Shown: positions 31,332-39,938, numbered from the stretch's first letter. The stretch is DNA of 64,000 nucleotides from an uncultured Chitinophagaceae bacterium (GCA_936908745.1 CAKZFX010000020.1:93399-157398); one strand, 5' to 3'. Translations and numbers: made by a program. The notes: a model not told the origin generated them from the sequence alone.

Positions 31332-31333
31332 CA

Positions 31334-32896
31334 ATGATGTCCAACCGTTCATCCGACATATTATTTCAATTAATACATTCCTTAGAAAAAGCCGAAAAAC
31401 GGCATTTTAAGCTATACATCAAGCGCAGTTCGGCACGTGAAGACCTCAAAATCGTGCAATTATTCGATGCGATAGCCGGTTTGAAGGAATATGATGAAAA
31501 ATTGTTATTTAAAAAACTGAAAGGCGTTGAAAAACCTCAATTAGCCAATCTTAAGACGCATTTATACAAAGAACTCCTTGCCAGCCTTCGCTTGCTAAAA
31601 AGCGCCGATAGCCTTGATCTTCAACTAAATGAGCAATTCGACTATGCCCATATTTTGTATAAAAAAGGGCTTTTCAGCCAAAGTTTGCGCATTTTAGAGC
31701 GGGTAAAGGAAATAGCGAGGGTAAACCAGAAATACACGTTTCTAACCCAGGTCATTGCCTTGGAGAAAAGAATTGAAGGCCTGCACATCACCAACACCAC
31801 GCAGGACCGTGTGCAGCAACTGGCCATTGAGGCCAACACGGTGAGTGAACATATTGACGGCGTTTCCCGCCTTAGCAATCTTGCTTTATTATTATTCAGT
31901 TGGTTTACACGAAACGGTCATGCGAGAAATAAAAAAGATGAAGCCGGTGTAAAAAAATTCATGCAGGAAAACATGCCTGCGAATGCGCATCAACTCACCG
32001 GTTTTTATGAACGCATGTATTTGTACCAAAGTTATTGCTGGTATGCGTTTATCCGGCAGGATTTTTTGCAATACTACCGGTATGCGCAAAAATGGATTGA
32101 CCTGTTTGATGAAAACCCGTTGATGATACGGGTGGAAACCAGTCACTATATCAAAGGGCTTCATTATTTATTAAATGCACACTTTGATCTTCGCAATTTC
32201 CGTGAGTTTGAAAAAACGCTGCAGAAGTTTGAAGCGTTTTCACAAACAGACCGTGTGCAGGACCATGACAACTTCCGTATTCAAACCTTTGTGTATATCA
32301 GCCAGGCCAAGATCAACCAGCATTTTATGATCGGCACGTTTAAGGAAGGGTTGAAAATCGTTCCCGGCATTGAAGAAAAGCTGGAAGAATATGCGTTGTT
32401 CCTTGACCCGCACCGTATCATGGTGCTGAATTATAAAATTGCCACGCTGCATTTTGGCAGCGGCGATTACGGTACTTCTATTGATTATTTACAAAAAATA
32501 ATCAACGCCACCGGCGAATTGCGCACCGATCTGCAATGCTATGCACGACTGCAGCATTTACTGGCGCATTATGAATTGGGCAATACTGAACTGATGGACC
32601 CGCTGAGCCGCTCTGTATATCGCTTTATGGCGAAAATGGAAAACCTGACGGTGATCGAAGAAGAAATGTTCCGTTTCTTAAAACGTTCGTTCAGCATGAC
32701 CCGTCACCGGTTGAAACCGGAGTTAGAAGATTTCCTGCAAAAAGTAAAACACCTGGAAAAAAACAGGTTTGAAACAAGGGCCTTTGCTTATCTCGACATT
32801 ATTTCATGGCTGGAAAGTAAAGTGCTGGGCAAAACCATGAGCGAAGTAATCAAGGAAAAATACCTCGCCAGCAAACGGAAAGCAATCGCCGCCTAA
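31334..32896 (+). CDS. Large helical (TPR-like) hypothetical protein
   Basis: 520 residues, soluble, almost all helix. Opening SDILFQLIHSLEKAEKRHFK and phrases such as YAHILYKKGLFSQSLRILERV and ALYRIMVLNYKIATLHFGSG-like helix pairs (FGSGDYGTSIDYLQKIIN) suggest TPR-type repeats. It is a conserved Bacteroidota protein without assigned function. Two adjacent ATG codons occur; the second (31337) suits a leaderless transcript better. It precedes uvrD by 116 bases in the same direction but uvrD has its own promoter. Confidence 0.8.
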   Translation: MMSNRSSDILFQLIHSLEKAEKRHFKLYIKRSSAREDLKIVQLFDAIAGLKEYDEKLLFKKLKGVEKPQLANLKTHLYKELLASLRLLKSADSLDLQLNEQFDYAHILYKKGLFSQSLRILERVKEIARVNQKYTFLTQVIALEKRIEGLHITNTTQDRVQQLAIEANTVSEHIDGVSRLSNLALLLFSWFTRNGHARNKKDEAGVKKFMQENMPANAHQLTGFYERMYLYQSYCWYAFIRQDFLQYYRYAQKWIDLFDENPLMIRVETSHYIKGLHYLLNAHFDLRNFREFEKTLQKFEAFSQTDRVQDHDNFRIQTFVYISQAKINQHFMIGTFKEGLKIVPGIEEKLEEYALFLDPHRIMVLNYKIATLHFGSGDYGTSIDYLQKIINATGELRTDLQCYARLQHLLAHYELGNTELMDPLSRSVYRFMAKMENLTVIEEEMFRFLKRSFSMTRHRLKPELEDFLQKVKHLEKNRFETRAFAYLDIISWLESKVLGKTMSEVIKEKYLASKRKAIAA

Positions 32897-33000
32897 GAGT
32901 AAACTAATTGCTTCTTTGTTTGTTATACGCTGCTTCTTTTTTACTGTATAAAAAATCAGCAACTTGCCTGTTGCCGTAATTTTTTGCCCTTCACATCCCG

Positions 33001-33008
33001 TAATTTTG
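33001..33008 (+). promoter_or_regulatory. -7 element abutting uvrD
   Basis: TAATTTTG, exact consensus, 4 bases before the ATG at 33013; predicts a leaderless transcript. Confidence 0.55.
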
Positions 33009-33012
33009 CCGC

Positions 33013-35373
33013 ATGCAAGATTACTTAAGAGGCTTGAATGAACCGCAGCAGGAAGCGGTGTTACACACAGATGGACCGTTGATGATTGTGGCCGGCGCCG
33101 GCAGTGGAAAAACAAAAGTGCTGACCACCAAAATTGCGCACCTGATGGCCAATGGCGTGGATGCGTTTCGTATACTCGCACTGACCTTTACCAATAAAGC
33201 CGCCAAAGAAATGAAAGAGAGGATTGAGCATATCCTCGGCAGCGGCGAAGCAAGAAATTTATATATCGGTACGTTTCACAGCGTATTTGCGAGGATACTC
33301 CGCAAGGAAGCCGATAAAATAGGTTATCCCAACAGTTTTACGATCTATGATACCGACGATGCGAAGAGCGTGGTAAAAACGGTGATCAATGAAATGAACC
33401 TTGATGATAAACTGTATAAACCCAATATTGTTTACAACCGGATTTCAGCCGCTAAGAATGCATTGGTAGGCCCGGAAGAATACAGGAACGATTATCATTT
33501 GCAGCAGGAAGATATGCGGGCCAATCGCCCGGCGATAGCGCAGATCTATGATGCCTATTATAAAAGGTGTTTTAAAAATGGCGCCATGGACTTTGACGAC
33601 CTGTTGTTCCAGATGTATCGTTTATTAAAATTGGATGCTGAAGTATTACTTCGCTATCAAAATAAATTCCGCTACATACTGATTGATGAGTACCAGGATA
33701 CCAACCCTGCGCAGTACGAGATCATTAAATTGCTGGCGGCGCAGCATGAAAACATTTGCGTGGTGGGTGATGATGCCCAAAGTATTTATAGTTTCCGTGG
33801 CGCCACGATCCAGAACATTTTACAGTTTCAGAAAGATTATGATGATGTAAGAACGATTAAGCTGGAACAAAACTACCGCAGCACGCAAAGCATCCTGAAT
33901 GTTGCCAACCAGGTGATCAAAAATAACAAAGGTCAAATACCCAAAGCGCTGTGGACAGAAAACAGCACCGGCGAAAAAATTAAAGTGGTGCGTACGGGCA
34001 CAGACAACGAAGAAGGAAAATTTGTAGCCGATTCTATACAGGAACAAAAGCTGCGTAACCACTACGCCAATAAAGAATTTGCGATCCTCTATCGTACCAA
34101 TGCACAAAGCCGTGCATTTGAGGAAAGCCTTCGCCGGATGGCTATTCCCTATATCATTTATGGCGGTATCAGTTTCTACCAGCGCAAAGAGGTAAAAGAT
34201 TTTATTGCTTATCTCCGGGTGATCGTAAATCCGAATGATGAAGAAGCGTTGAAACGTATCATCAACTACCCGGCAAGAGGCATTGGCAAGACCACGATTG
34301 ATAAATTGGTTTTAATAGCCAATACAAAAGACGTCTCCATGTGGGATGCGTTGGTGAATGCACGACAGGAAGGTTTCAGGGCGGGCACATTGGAAAGCAT
34401 TGAAGCCTTTGTGCTGATGATACAAAGCTTCCAGAGCATGCTCAAAAAAGAAAATGCATATGATCTCGCATTTCATGTAGGCAAGCAAACGAATATTATA
34501 AAAGAACTGTTCAACGATAAAAGTACCGAAGGCATCGCGAGGTATGAGAATACACAAGAATTGCTCAACTCTATTAAAGAATGGATTGAAACGCCGATGA
34601 ATGAAGAAGACGGCGAAGTGGGCGATAAAAGCCTTGGCGCTTATTTACAAGAGATCACTTTGCTAACTGATGCTGACCAAAAAGACCCGAATGCTGATGT
34701 GGTGAAACTGATGACGGTGCATGCGGCCAAAGGATTGGAATTTCAATGCGTATTCGTAGCCGGACTGGAAGAAATGTTATTCCCCAGCGGACTTAGTATT
34801 AACACAAGAGAAGAGCTGGAAGAGGAAAGACGTTTGTTCTATGTAGCTATCACAAGGGCGAAAAGCCGCTTATGGCTGACCTATGCCAATAACCGTTATC
34901 GTTTTGGTCAATTGGTGCAAAATGAAGCAAGCCGTTTTATGAGCGAGTTGCCACCAGAGTTGTTGGACATGAGCTATGCAGGCGGTGGTATCAAAAATCA
35001 ATCTGCCAGCAATTGGAGCAGGGGCTCTGCATCTGAACGCATTAAAGGTTCATGGGGTGACGAATCAGGCAGTGCCAACAGGCAACGTGGTAATTATTTT
35101 AATGAGGCATCTCCTAAAAAAGAAACACCTTCTTATCTCACACCAAAAACGCCTTATGCAAAAGTGGTGGAGCATAAAGCCTCGGCTGATTTTATTCCAA
35201 GTGACACCTCTAACCTGCAGGCCGGGCAAAAAGTGGAGCACCAGAAATTTGGTTTTGGCGAAGTAATTAAAATGGAAGGCGCAGCGCATAATCCTGTGGC
35301 CACGGTGAAGTTTGATCTGAACGGTGAGAAAAAAATCATGCTTAACTACGCCAAGCTGCGGATTATTGAATAA
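33013..35373 (+). CDS. uvrD: ATP-dependent 3'-5' DNA helicase UvrD/PcrA
   Basis: 786 residues, superfamily 1A helicase used in nucleotide excision and mismatch repair. Motifs in order: Q-motif LNEPQQEAV, Walker A GAGSGKT (about residues 27-33), Ia LTFTNKAAKEMKERI, II DEYQDTNPAQYE, III VVGDDAQSIYSFRGA, IV EQNYRST, V MTVHAAKGLEF, VI FYVAITRAK. The extended C-terminus ends in a small Tudor-like domain (QKVEHQKFGFGEVIKMEG, residues about 740-786), as in PcrA, where it contacts RNA polymerase. Together with polA, uvrB and recA in this window it completes much of excision repair. Confidence 0.94.
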   Translation: MQDYLRGLNEPQQEAVLHTDGPLMIVAGAGSGKTKVLTTKIAHLMANGVDAFRILALTFTNKAAKEMKERIEHILGSGEARNLYIGTFHSVFARILRKEADKIGYPNSFTIYDTDDAKSVVKTVINEMNLDDKLYKPNIVYNRISAAKNALVGPEEYRNDYHLQQEDMRANRPAIAQIYDAYYKRCFKNGAMDFDDLLFQMYRLLKLDAEVLLRYQNKFRYILIDEYQDTNPAQYEIIKLLAAQHENICVVGDDAQSIYSFRGATIQNILQFQKDYDDVRTIKLEQNYRSTQSILNVANQVIKNNKGQIPKALWTENSTGEKIKVVRTGTDNEEGKFVADSIQEQKLRNHYANKEFAILYRTNAQSRAFEESLRRMAIPYIIYGGISFYQRKEVKDFIAYLRVIVNPNDEEALKRIINYPARGIGKTTIDKLVLIANTKDVSMWDALVNARQEGFRAGTLESIEAFVLMIQSFQSMLKKENAYDLAFHVGKQTNIIKELFNDKSTEGIARYENTQELLNSIKEWIETPMNEEDGEVGDKSLGAYLQEITLLTDADQKDPNADVVKLMTVHAAKGLEFQCVFVAGLEEMLFPSGLSINTREELEEERRLFYVAITRAKSRLWLTYANNRYRFGQLVQNEASRFMSELPPELLDMSYAGGGIKNQSASNWSRGSASERIKGSWGDESGSANRQRGNYFNEASPKKETPSYLTPKTPYAKVVEHKASADFIPSDTSNLQAGQKVEHQKFGFGEVIKMEGAAHNPVATVKFDLNGEKKIMLNYAKLRIIE

Positions 35374-35574
35374 AGAAAATCAGTGGTTTACGAAAAAATG
35401 CAATTCATGGATTGCCCGGTTGAAGAAATATATTTTTAATTATAGACCAGCTTGCATTTTTTCTAAGTGATTGATATAAAATAAATCACATTTCGTAATT
35501 CGCTGTATGACATTCTTTTGACACGAACAGCTGTTCCAGTTTTTGTCTTTGGCATAAAGTTTATTAATAGATAG

Positions 35575-35607
35575 ACAGGCAACCGCAATTGGTCCGCCTG
35601 TTTTTTT
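35575..35607 (+). terminator. Terminator-like hairpin inside the leader of the next gene
   Basis: Arms ACAGGC (35575-35580) and GCCTGT (35596-35601), with inner ACC/GGT pairing, followed by seven T (35601-35607), only 23 bases before the ATG at 35631. It may end a short upstream transcript or act as an attenuator. Confidence 0.6.
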
Positions 35608-35630
35608 ATTTATCACCAAAAACAAAAGCT

Positions 35631-36275
35631 ATGAAGACTTTCAAAAGATCTTTGGCACTGGCAGTTGCCGTTTCAGTTTCAACCCTTGCATTTTCACAAG
35701 TAAACCTCGGGTTGAATTCAACCACACAGGCCGCTACCAATGTAACTGCCAGCACCACTGCGGTTACCAAAGCAACAACAGCAACAACACAGGCTACTAA
35801 AAGCACTGTGAATGCAGCAGCAACAAAAGCAGCAGATGTAAAAGCAACAGCAACGAATGCAGCAACAGCAGGCGCTGACAAAGCTGTGAGTGTAACAACA
35901 GGTACAACAAACGCTGTAAAACAAAGTGCGAATGTGCAAACAGGTGTGAACGTAAACTCACAATCAGCAACAAACGTACAGTCAAACAATGCATCAGCCA
36001 ATAGCAATACTTCTGCGGCCATTGCGGCAGATGTAAAAGTAGATGCTGCTCCTGTTATTGATCATACACAGTCAACAACAGCCGCTACGACCGCACAAGC
36101 TGAAAAAACAGTTTCTGCAAGCGTGGAAAAAACAAAAGAAGCAAAAGCCGCAGCCGTATCTGAAGTAAAATCAGATGTAAAAGCGGTAAAACAAACAGCT
36201 ACGAATGTGAAGCCTGAAGTTTCTGCAACATCAGAAGTAAAAACAGCTACACAGGCGACAGTTAACAAACAATAA
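35631..36275 (+). CDS. Secreted Ala/Thr/Lys/Val-rich low-complexity protein
   Basis: 214 residues from the ATG at 35631 (the frame is open 14 codons further upstream, into the terminator-like hairpin). Signal peptide RSLALAVAVSVSTLAFSQ, then a mature part built of short irregular repeats such as TTQAATNVTAST, TKAADVKATATNAATAGADK and AATTAQAEKTVSASVEKTKE, with very few aromatic or hydrophobic bulky residues. Likely an extended or helical envelope protein; the periodicity recalls LEA-like or apolipophorin-like amphipathic repeats, but no family is claimed. Terminator at 36301. The next gene encodes a barrel-like protein that may be associated. Confidence 0.7.
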   Translation: MKTFKRSLALAVAVSVSTLAFSQVNLGLNSTTQAATNVTASTTAVTKATTATTQATKSTVNAAATKAADVKATATNAATAGADKAVSVTTGTTNAVKQSANVQTGVNVNSQSATNVQSNNASANSNTSAAIAADVKVDAAPVIDHTQSTTAATTAQAEKTVSASVEKTKEAKAAAVSEVKSDVKAVKQTATNVKPEVSATSEVKTATQATVNKQ

Positions 36276-36300
36276 CAGATCCGTATTGTAGAATAAAAAT

Positions 36301-36332
36301 GTCTCCGTCCCTCACGGGCGGAGGCTTTTTTT
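36301..36332 (+). terminator. Intrinsic terminator
   Basis: GTCTCCGTCC and GGGCGGAGGC pair (one mismatch) over a small loop, followed by TTTTTTT; ends the low-complexity protein gene. Confidence 0.85.
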
Positions 36333-36348
36333 ACCAAAGCCCCGCATT

Positions 36349-37185
36349 ATGAAACGAACCCACCTTTTTTTATTCGCTGCTACTTTTTTAGCAACGACCT
36401 GTCTCCAGGCACAAACAGATTCTGCTGCCGAAAAAAGCAACACACAGTTCAAACTTGGCGTTTACTATAATAGCAATCTTAACTATTATGGTCGTACCGA
36501 TAGCTTACGCAGCAGCGGGTTTTTCCCGATGGCTGAGTTGTGGTTTGGCAAAGGATTTTATATCAATGCAGCGCCGGTGTTTGTAAACAATGCCGTTTCA
36601 AGTTTTGAATATGCCGGAACAGTAGCCACAGCCGGTTATCGTTTTGATGGAAAAGTCGGCGGGAATATATTTTTTGTAAAACCACTGTACAAAGACAACA
36701 GCGATTTAGTACAATCGGCATTGAAAGGCCAGTTCACTTCCAATTTTACATGGAATAATAAGATACTCAACCTGACAGCAGGCGGTGACCTGAAGTTCAG
36801 CGATAATGTTGATTATGGGGCCACGGCGGGCGTAGATCACCTGTTCCGTTTTGAACCGGGCGATGGTTTTGTATTGGTACTGGACCCATCTGCCTATGTA
36901 TTTGCAGGTACACAGCGGTTCAGCAAAACCTATTATAAAAAGTCGGGTGGCTTTTTATTTTTTCCCGGTGTGGAACAACAGGTAACAGAAAGTGTGAACC
37001 AGTTTAAGATACTGTCGTATGAATTTTCTATGCCTGTTGTACTGGCGAAAGGAAAGTTCCAGTTTATTGCGAACCCGGCCTATGTGTTGCCACAAAACCT
37101 GGTGACGATCCCTAACAGGCCCGATCTTTCGGAGAGAGGAAAGGAAACTTTTTACGTGACGGTAGGCGCTAAGTATAATTTCTAA
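36349..37185 (+). CDS. Outer-membrane beta-barrel-like hypothetical protein
   Basis: 278 residues, signal peptide (FLFAATFLATTCLQAQ). The mature part alternates short polar and hydrophobic strands (FKLGVYYNSNLNYYGRTDSL, FYINAAPVFVNN, LTAGGDLKFSDNVDYGATAGV) and ends in an aromatic residue (FYVTVGAKYNF), the usual C-terminal signature of outer-membrane barrels. No specific family was recognised. It follows the low-complexity secreted protein after a terminator, in the same direction. Confidence 0.7.
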   Translation: MKRTHLFLFAATFLATTCLQAQTDSAAEKSNTQFKLGVYYNSNLNYYGRTDSLRSSGFFPMAELWFGKGFYINAAPVFVNNAVSSFEYAGTVATAGYRFDGKVGGNIFFVKPLYKDNSDLVQSALKGQFTSNFTWNNKILNLTAGGDLKFSDNVDYGATAGVDHLFRFEPGDGFVLVLDPSAYVFAGTQRFSKTYYKKSGGFLFFPGVEQQVTESVNQFKILSYEFSMPVVLAKGKFQFIANPAYVLPQNLVTIPNRPDLSERGKETFYVTVGAKYNF

Positions 37186-37189
37186 GAGT

Positions 37190-37470
37190 CTTTGTGGTTC
37201 TTAGTGCCTTCGTGGGAAATTCTTTTAAAAAATCAGTATCCCACAAAGACACAAAGGAAAATTCACAAAGCGCACAAAGAAGGTTTCTATGTGAACCTAT
37301 GTTGCTATGATCCCTGTCTGCTCCGAATGAGTCCGGAGTCTTTCGGACCGACAGGCAGGTATGTGGTTGATAATATTACCGCAGCGAAGCAGAGCAAATG
37401 GAGTTTCGCAGAGAGATGCTTAACCTCTGCGCTATCTCTGCATCTCTTGTTCTCAGCGGTGAAATACTAA
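37190..37470. repeat. Repeat-filled gap: CACAGAG family with nested element A copy 2
   Basis: Gene-free gap. The flanks (about 37190-37285 and 37378-37465) carry CACAGAG-family words such as CACAAAGACACAAAGG, GTTTCGCAGAGAGATGC and CTCTGCATCTC. The centre, about 37289-37375, is the second copy of element A: CTATGTGAACCTATG at the left and CCGACAGGCAGGTATGTGGT at the right, with an internal hairpin CCTGTCTG...CGACAGGCAGG and an inner stem TCCGGAGTC/CGGA-rich. One repeat thus seems inserted into another. Confidence 0.7.
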
Positions 37471-37483
37471 GTTCAACTTTATC

Positions 37484-37491
37484 TATCTTTA
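37484..37491 (+). promoter_or_regulatory. -7-like element abutting the hydrolase gene
   Basis: TATCTTTA, one base off consensus, 4 bases before the ATG at 37496. Confidence 0.35.
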
Positions 37492-37495
37492 ATTC

Positions 37496-38182
37496 ATGCA
37501 ACCGCTTCTGTTACTTCATGGCGCCATTGGATCAAAGGATCAGCTTGTTTCTTTACATACTGAATTGTCAAAAGGCTTTACGGTTTATTCATTGGACTTT
37601 GCAGGTCATGGTTCTTCCACGGTGAATGCAAACGAGTTTTCAATTCCTTTATTTGCACAACAAGTGCTGGATTTAATGGATGCCAGCCAGCTTGAAAGAA
37701 TTTCAATTGCCGGCTACAGCATGGGCGGCTATGTGGCAATGTATCTTGCACTGCATCACCCGGCAAGGATTGAAAAGATCATAACACTGGCCACAAAGTA
37801 CAATTGGGATGAAACCATTGCCGCCAAAGAAATAAAAATGCTGGATGCGCAAAGGATTGAAGAAAAATTGCCAGCCTTTGCAGCGGAATTAAATAAGCGA
37901 CATGGCGCTAACGACTGGAAGATTGTATTGGAGAAAACAAAGACCTTACTCACTGGCTTAGGACAACATAATTGGCTAAGCCCCGAAGCGTTGGGTAAGA
38001 TACAAACACCTGTGCTCCTGCTTTCTGGTGATAAAGACAAAATGGTGCCCGCTGAAGAAACACTTGCTGTGTATCGCTTGCTGCCATCCGCACAATTGGG
38101 CATTTTACCCAACACGCCCCATCCCATTGAACAAGTCAACACAAAAACACTTGCTTTTGCTATCCGTCAATTTATGAATTAA
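37496..38182 (+). CDS. Alpha/beta hydrolase
   Basis: 228 residues, cytoplasmic. Alpha/beta-hydrolase fold: oxyanion segment LLLHGAIGSKDQ, SLDFAGHGSS, nucleophile elbow GYSMGG (Ser about residue 82), acid in LLLSGDKDKMVP and catalytic His in PNTPHPIEQV near residue 205. Substrate unknown; related to the small MhpC/YbfF-like esterases. Starts just after a repeat region, with a -7-like box adjacent to the start codon. Confidence 0.88.
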   Translation: MQPLLLLHGAIGSKDQLVSLHTELSKGFTVYSLDFAGHGSSTVNANEFSIPLFAQQVLDLMDASQLERISIAGYSMGGYVAMYLALHHPARIEKIITLATKYNWDETIAAKEIKMLDAQRIEEKLPAFAAELNKRHGANDWKIVLEKTKTLLTGLGQHNWLSPEALGKIQTPVLLLSGDKDKMVPAEETLAVYRLLPSAQLGILPNTPHPIEQVNTKTLAFAIRQFMN

Positions 38183-38205
38183 CAAAATTCCTGCGGCGGC
38201 AACTT

Positions 38206-38213
38206 TATATTTG
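38206..38213 (+). promoter_or_regulatory. -7 promoter element of the GH25 gene
   Basis: TATATTTG, exact consensus, 26 bases before the ATG at 38240. Confidence 0.5.
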
Positions 38214-38239
38214 TCCTCAACAAACACTGCAACGCCGCT

Positions 38240-39010
38240 ATGGCTTCCCGACGGAAAAAGAAATTGATACGTTTTACACTGCTGCTGATGATCATCGTCA
38301 TGCTGGCGGTAGGCGGGTGGATGTTTTATCAATGGAAGCAGTACCAAAAATCAAAGTTTACCCGCTATCCTGAATTCGGTATCGCTATTCCTGAAGCTTA
38401 TTCCATTCATGGCATTGATGTATCCCGCTACCAGCACCTGATTGCATGGGAAGAAGTAAAAGCCATGCGGGTAAAAGATATTCAACTCGGGTTTGCTTTT
38501 ATAAAAGCCACGGAAGGTATTGCCAACACCGATCCGCAGTTTAAACGCAATTGGAAAAAATCAAAGGAAAGTGAAATGATCCGCGGCGCTTATCATTTCT
38601 TTATCGCTTCCAAAGATGGAAAGATGCAGGCAGAAAATTTTATCAAAAGGGTGGAACTCGAAGAAGGTGACCTGCCGCCGGTACTGGATGTGGAACAGTT
38701 GAACGGTGTCAGTTCCGCAACACTGAAAAAGGAAGTGAAAAAATGGCTGGATGTAGCCGAAGAGTATTACCAGGTAAAACCGATCCTTTATACCAATATC
38801 GATTTTTACAAACGCCATCTCGGCAGCGATTTTGACAGCTACCCTTTGTGGATTGCACACTACTACGAACAAAAGCAACCCCGCATCGAAAGAGGCTGGC
38901 TGTTCTGGCAACACAACGATGCCGGCAATGTAAACGGGATTACGTCCAAAGTGGATTTTAATGTGTTTAGCGGCGATTCAATTGAATTCAGGGGTTTGTT
39001 AATGAAGTAA
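38240..39010 (+). CDS. Glycoside hydrolase family 25 (lysozyme-like), membrane-anchored
   Basis: 256 residues: a basic N-terminus (SRRKKKLIRF), one membrane helix (about 9-30), then a GH25 muramidase domain. Family features: IHGIDVSRYQHLIAWEEV (catalytic region Asp), GFAFIKATEGI, RGAYHFFIASKDGKMQAENF, LPPVLDVEQLNG (catalytic Asp/Glu pair DVE), PILYTNIDFYKRHL, and a final WLFWQHNDAGNVNGITSKVDFNVF. It cleaves peptidoglycan between MurNAc and GlcNAc, here in the periplasm. Same strand as the hydrolase gene, 57 bases apart. Confidence 0.92.
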   Translation: MASRRKKKLIRFTLLLMIIVMLAVGGWMFYQWKQYQKSKFTRYPEFGIAIPEAYSIHGIDVSRYQHLIAWEEVKAMRVKDIQLGFAFIKATEGIANTDPQFKRNWKKSKESEMIRGAYHFFIASKDGKMQAENFIKRVELEEGDLPPVLDVEQLNGVSSATLKKEVKKWLDVAEEYYQVKPILYTNIDFYKRHLGSDFDSYPLWIAHYYEQKQPRIERGWLFWQHNDAGNVNGITSKVDFNVFSGDSIEFRGLLMK

Positions 39011-39051
39011 AGTCAAGGATGGAAATGGGGAGAGAGAGTCGGGAGTGTTGC

Positions 39052-39161
39052 GTACTTCTAACCTCGTACTTCGATAGGGAGTGAAATTTCAAAGATCGGA
39101 GTGCCATTCACGATTCACGATTCACGATTCACGATTCACAATTCACAATTCACGATTCACG
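39052..39161. repeat. Heptamer tandem repeats
   Basis: Eight tandem copies of ATTCACG (two as ATTCACA) fill 39106-39161. Just upstream two GTACTTC words lie exactly 14 bases apart (39052 and 39066), the same word as in the array near 62605. Non-coding gap between the GH25 gene and a small membrane protein gene. Confidence 0.85.
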
Positions 39162-39195
39162 CCTGTGATGTAACTTCAACCTATAATAACTCTTC

Positions 39196-39417
39196 ATGGA
39201 ACAAGGCTGGGACCCCGAAGTCAAACGTTTCTTGCAAAAAATACTGAATACTGTTTCTATCGGCCTGTTGTGGATGATGGCGATGGTGTTTGCAGGGTTG
39301 TATTTTGAATTGGGTATTCCCGGGGGTAAACCAGTTATCCTGACAGTTATTTTCTATATCGTTGCAGTAGTTACACTGGCAATGCTGATCCGATATTATT
39401 ATAAATTATGGAAGTGA
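39196..39417 (+). CDS. Small two-helix membrane protein
   Basis: 73 residues: short soluble N-terminus (MEQGWDPEVKRFLQKILNTV), two membrane helices (ISIGLLWMMAMVFAGLYF and VILTVIFYIVAVVTLAMLI), basic end YYYKLWK. Recognisable only as a conserved small Bacteroidota membrane protein. Function unknown; it stands alone, converging with merC. Confidence 0.7.
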   Translation: MEQGWDPEVKRFLQKILNTVSIGLLWMMAMVFAGLYFELGIPGGKPVILTVIFYIVAVVTLAMLIRYYYKLWK

Positions 39418-39448
39418 TAAGTGAACGACCCTTTGGCAGGCGCAGGAT

Positions 39449-39841
39449 CTAATGCTCGCAATCATCGGCATGCGCATGATTATGCACCCGGCAATACTTA
39501 TAGTTAAACAAGTGTGCTGAAACAATAAGCACCACAGCCGGGATCAGCAGCCAGATGCTGTGATGCGCCACAAATTCTTTGAAGATCAAAAAGCAAAAAC
39601 CGGTGATAAACAGGATAAAAGGCAGCTTGTTGTGATGATGTTTTTTATAACCATGATACAGCGAATAGGCACCGATACAAAACGCAAGGGCGATCATAAT
39701 GGCTTCAAACGTTCCATTATTGATTATATTAATGCCAAACAGCGGGAGACTGCTTATAAATAATGGTAACAACGCACAATGTATAGCGCAGGCCAGCGAA
39801 GCCCCGATCCCTAATGCATCCCAGTTTACTTTCAATTTCAT
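39449..39841 (-). CDS. MerC domain-containing membrane protein
   Basis: 130 residues with four membrane helices. The opening DALGIGASLACAIHCALLPLF holds the Cys/His-containing helix typical of the MerC domain, first known from mercury uptake. The C-terminal end is metal-binding-like (CRVHNHAHADDCEH). No mer operon is present; in Bacteroidota MerC-domain genes often sit next to a Fur-family regulator, as here, and may move zinc or another metal. A palindrome lying inside its promoter suggests control by that regulator. Confidence 0.85.
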   Translation of the reverse strand: MKLKVNWDALGIGASLACAIHCALLPLFISSLPLFGINIINNGTFEAIMIALAFCIGAYSLYHGYKKHHHNKLPFILFITGFCFLIFKEFVAHHSIWLLIPAVVLIVSAHLFNYKYCRVHNHAHADDCEH

Positions 39842-39850
39842 CCTATACTA

Positions 39851-39882
39851 CAAAGATACAAAAAAGCAACAATGTTGCAAAA
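39851..39882 (-). promoter_or_regulatory. merC promoter with operator-like palindrome in the spacer
   Basis: On the minus strand: TTTTG (39878-39882), 19-base spacer, TATCTTTG (39851-39858). The spacer holds the inverted repeat GCAACA-n-TGTTGC (39866-39878), which touches the -33 box. A protein bound there would block RNA polymerase. The start codon is only 9 bases after the -7 element. Confidence 0.65.
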
Positions 39883-39930
39883 TTTATTTATTCTTCCGTT
39901 TTAAGTAAGCCAAAGATGAATGTTCCACGG

Positions 39931-39938
39931 TAACTTTG
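39931..39938 (+). promoter_or_regulatory. -7 promoter element of the SCO gene
   Basis: TAACTTTG, exact consensus, 26 bases before the ATG at 39965. Confidence 0.5.

Noticed and set aside
39106..39161. CRISPR-like array
   Set aside because: The units are seven bases with no spacers; no cas genes in the window.
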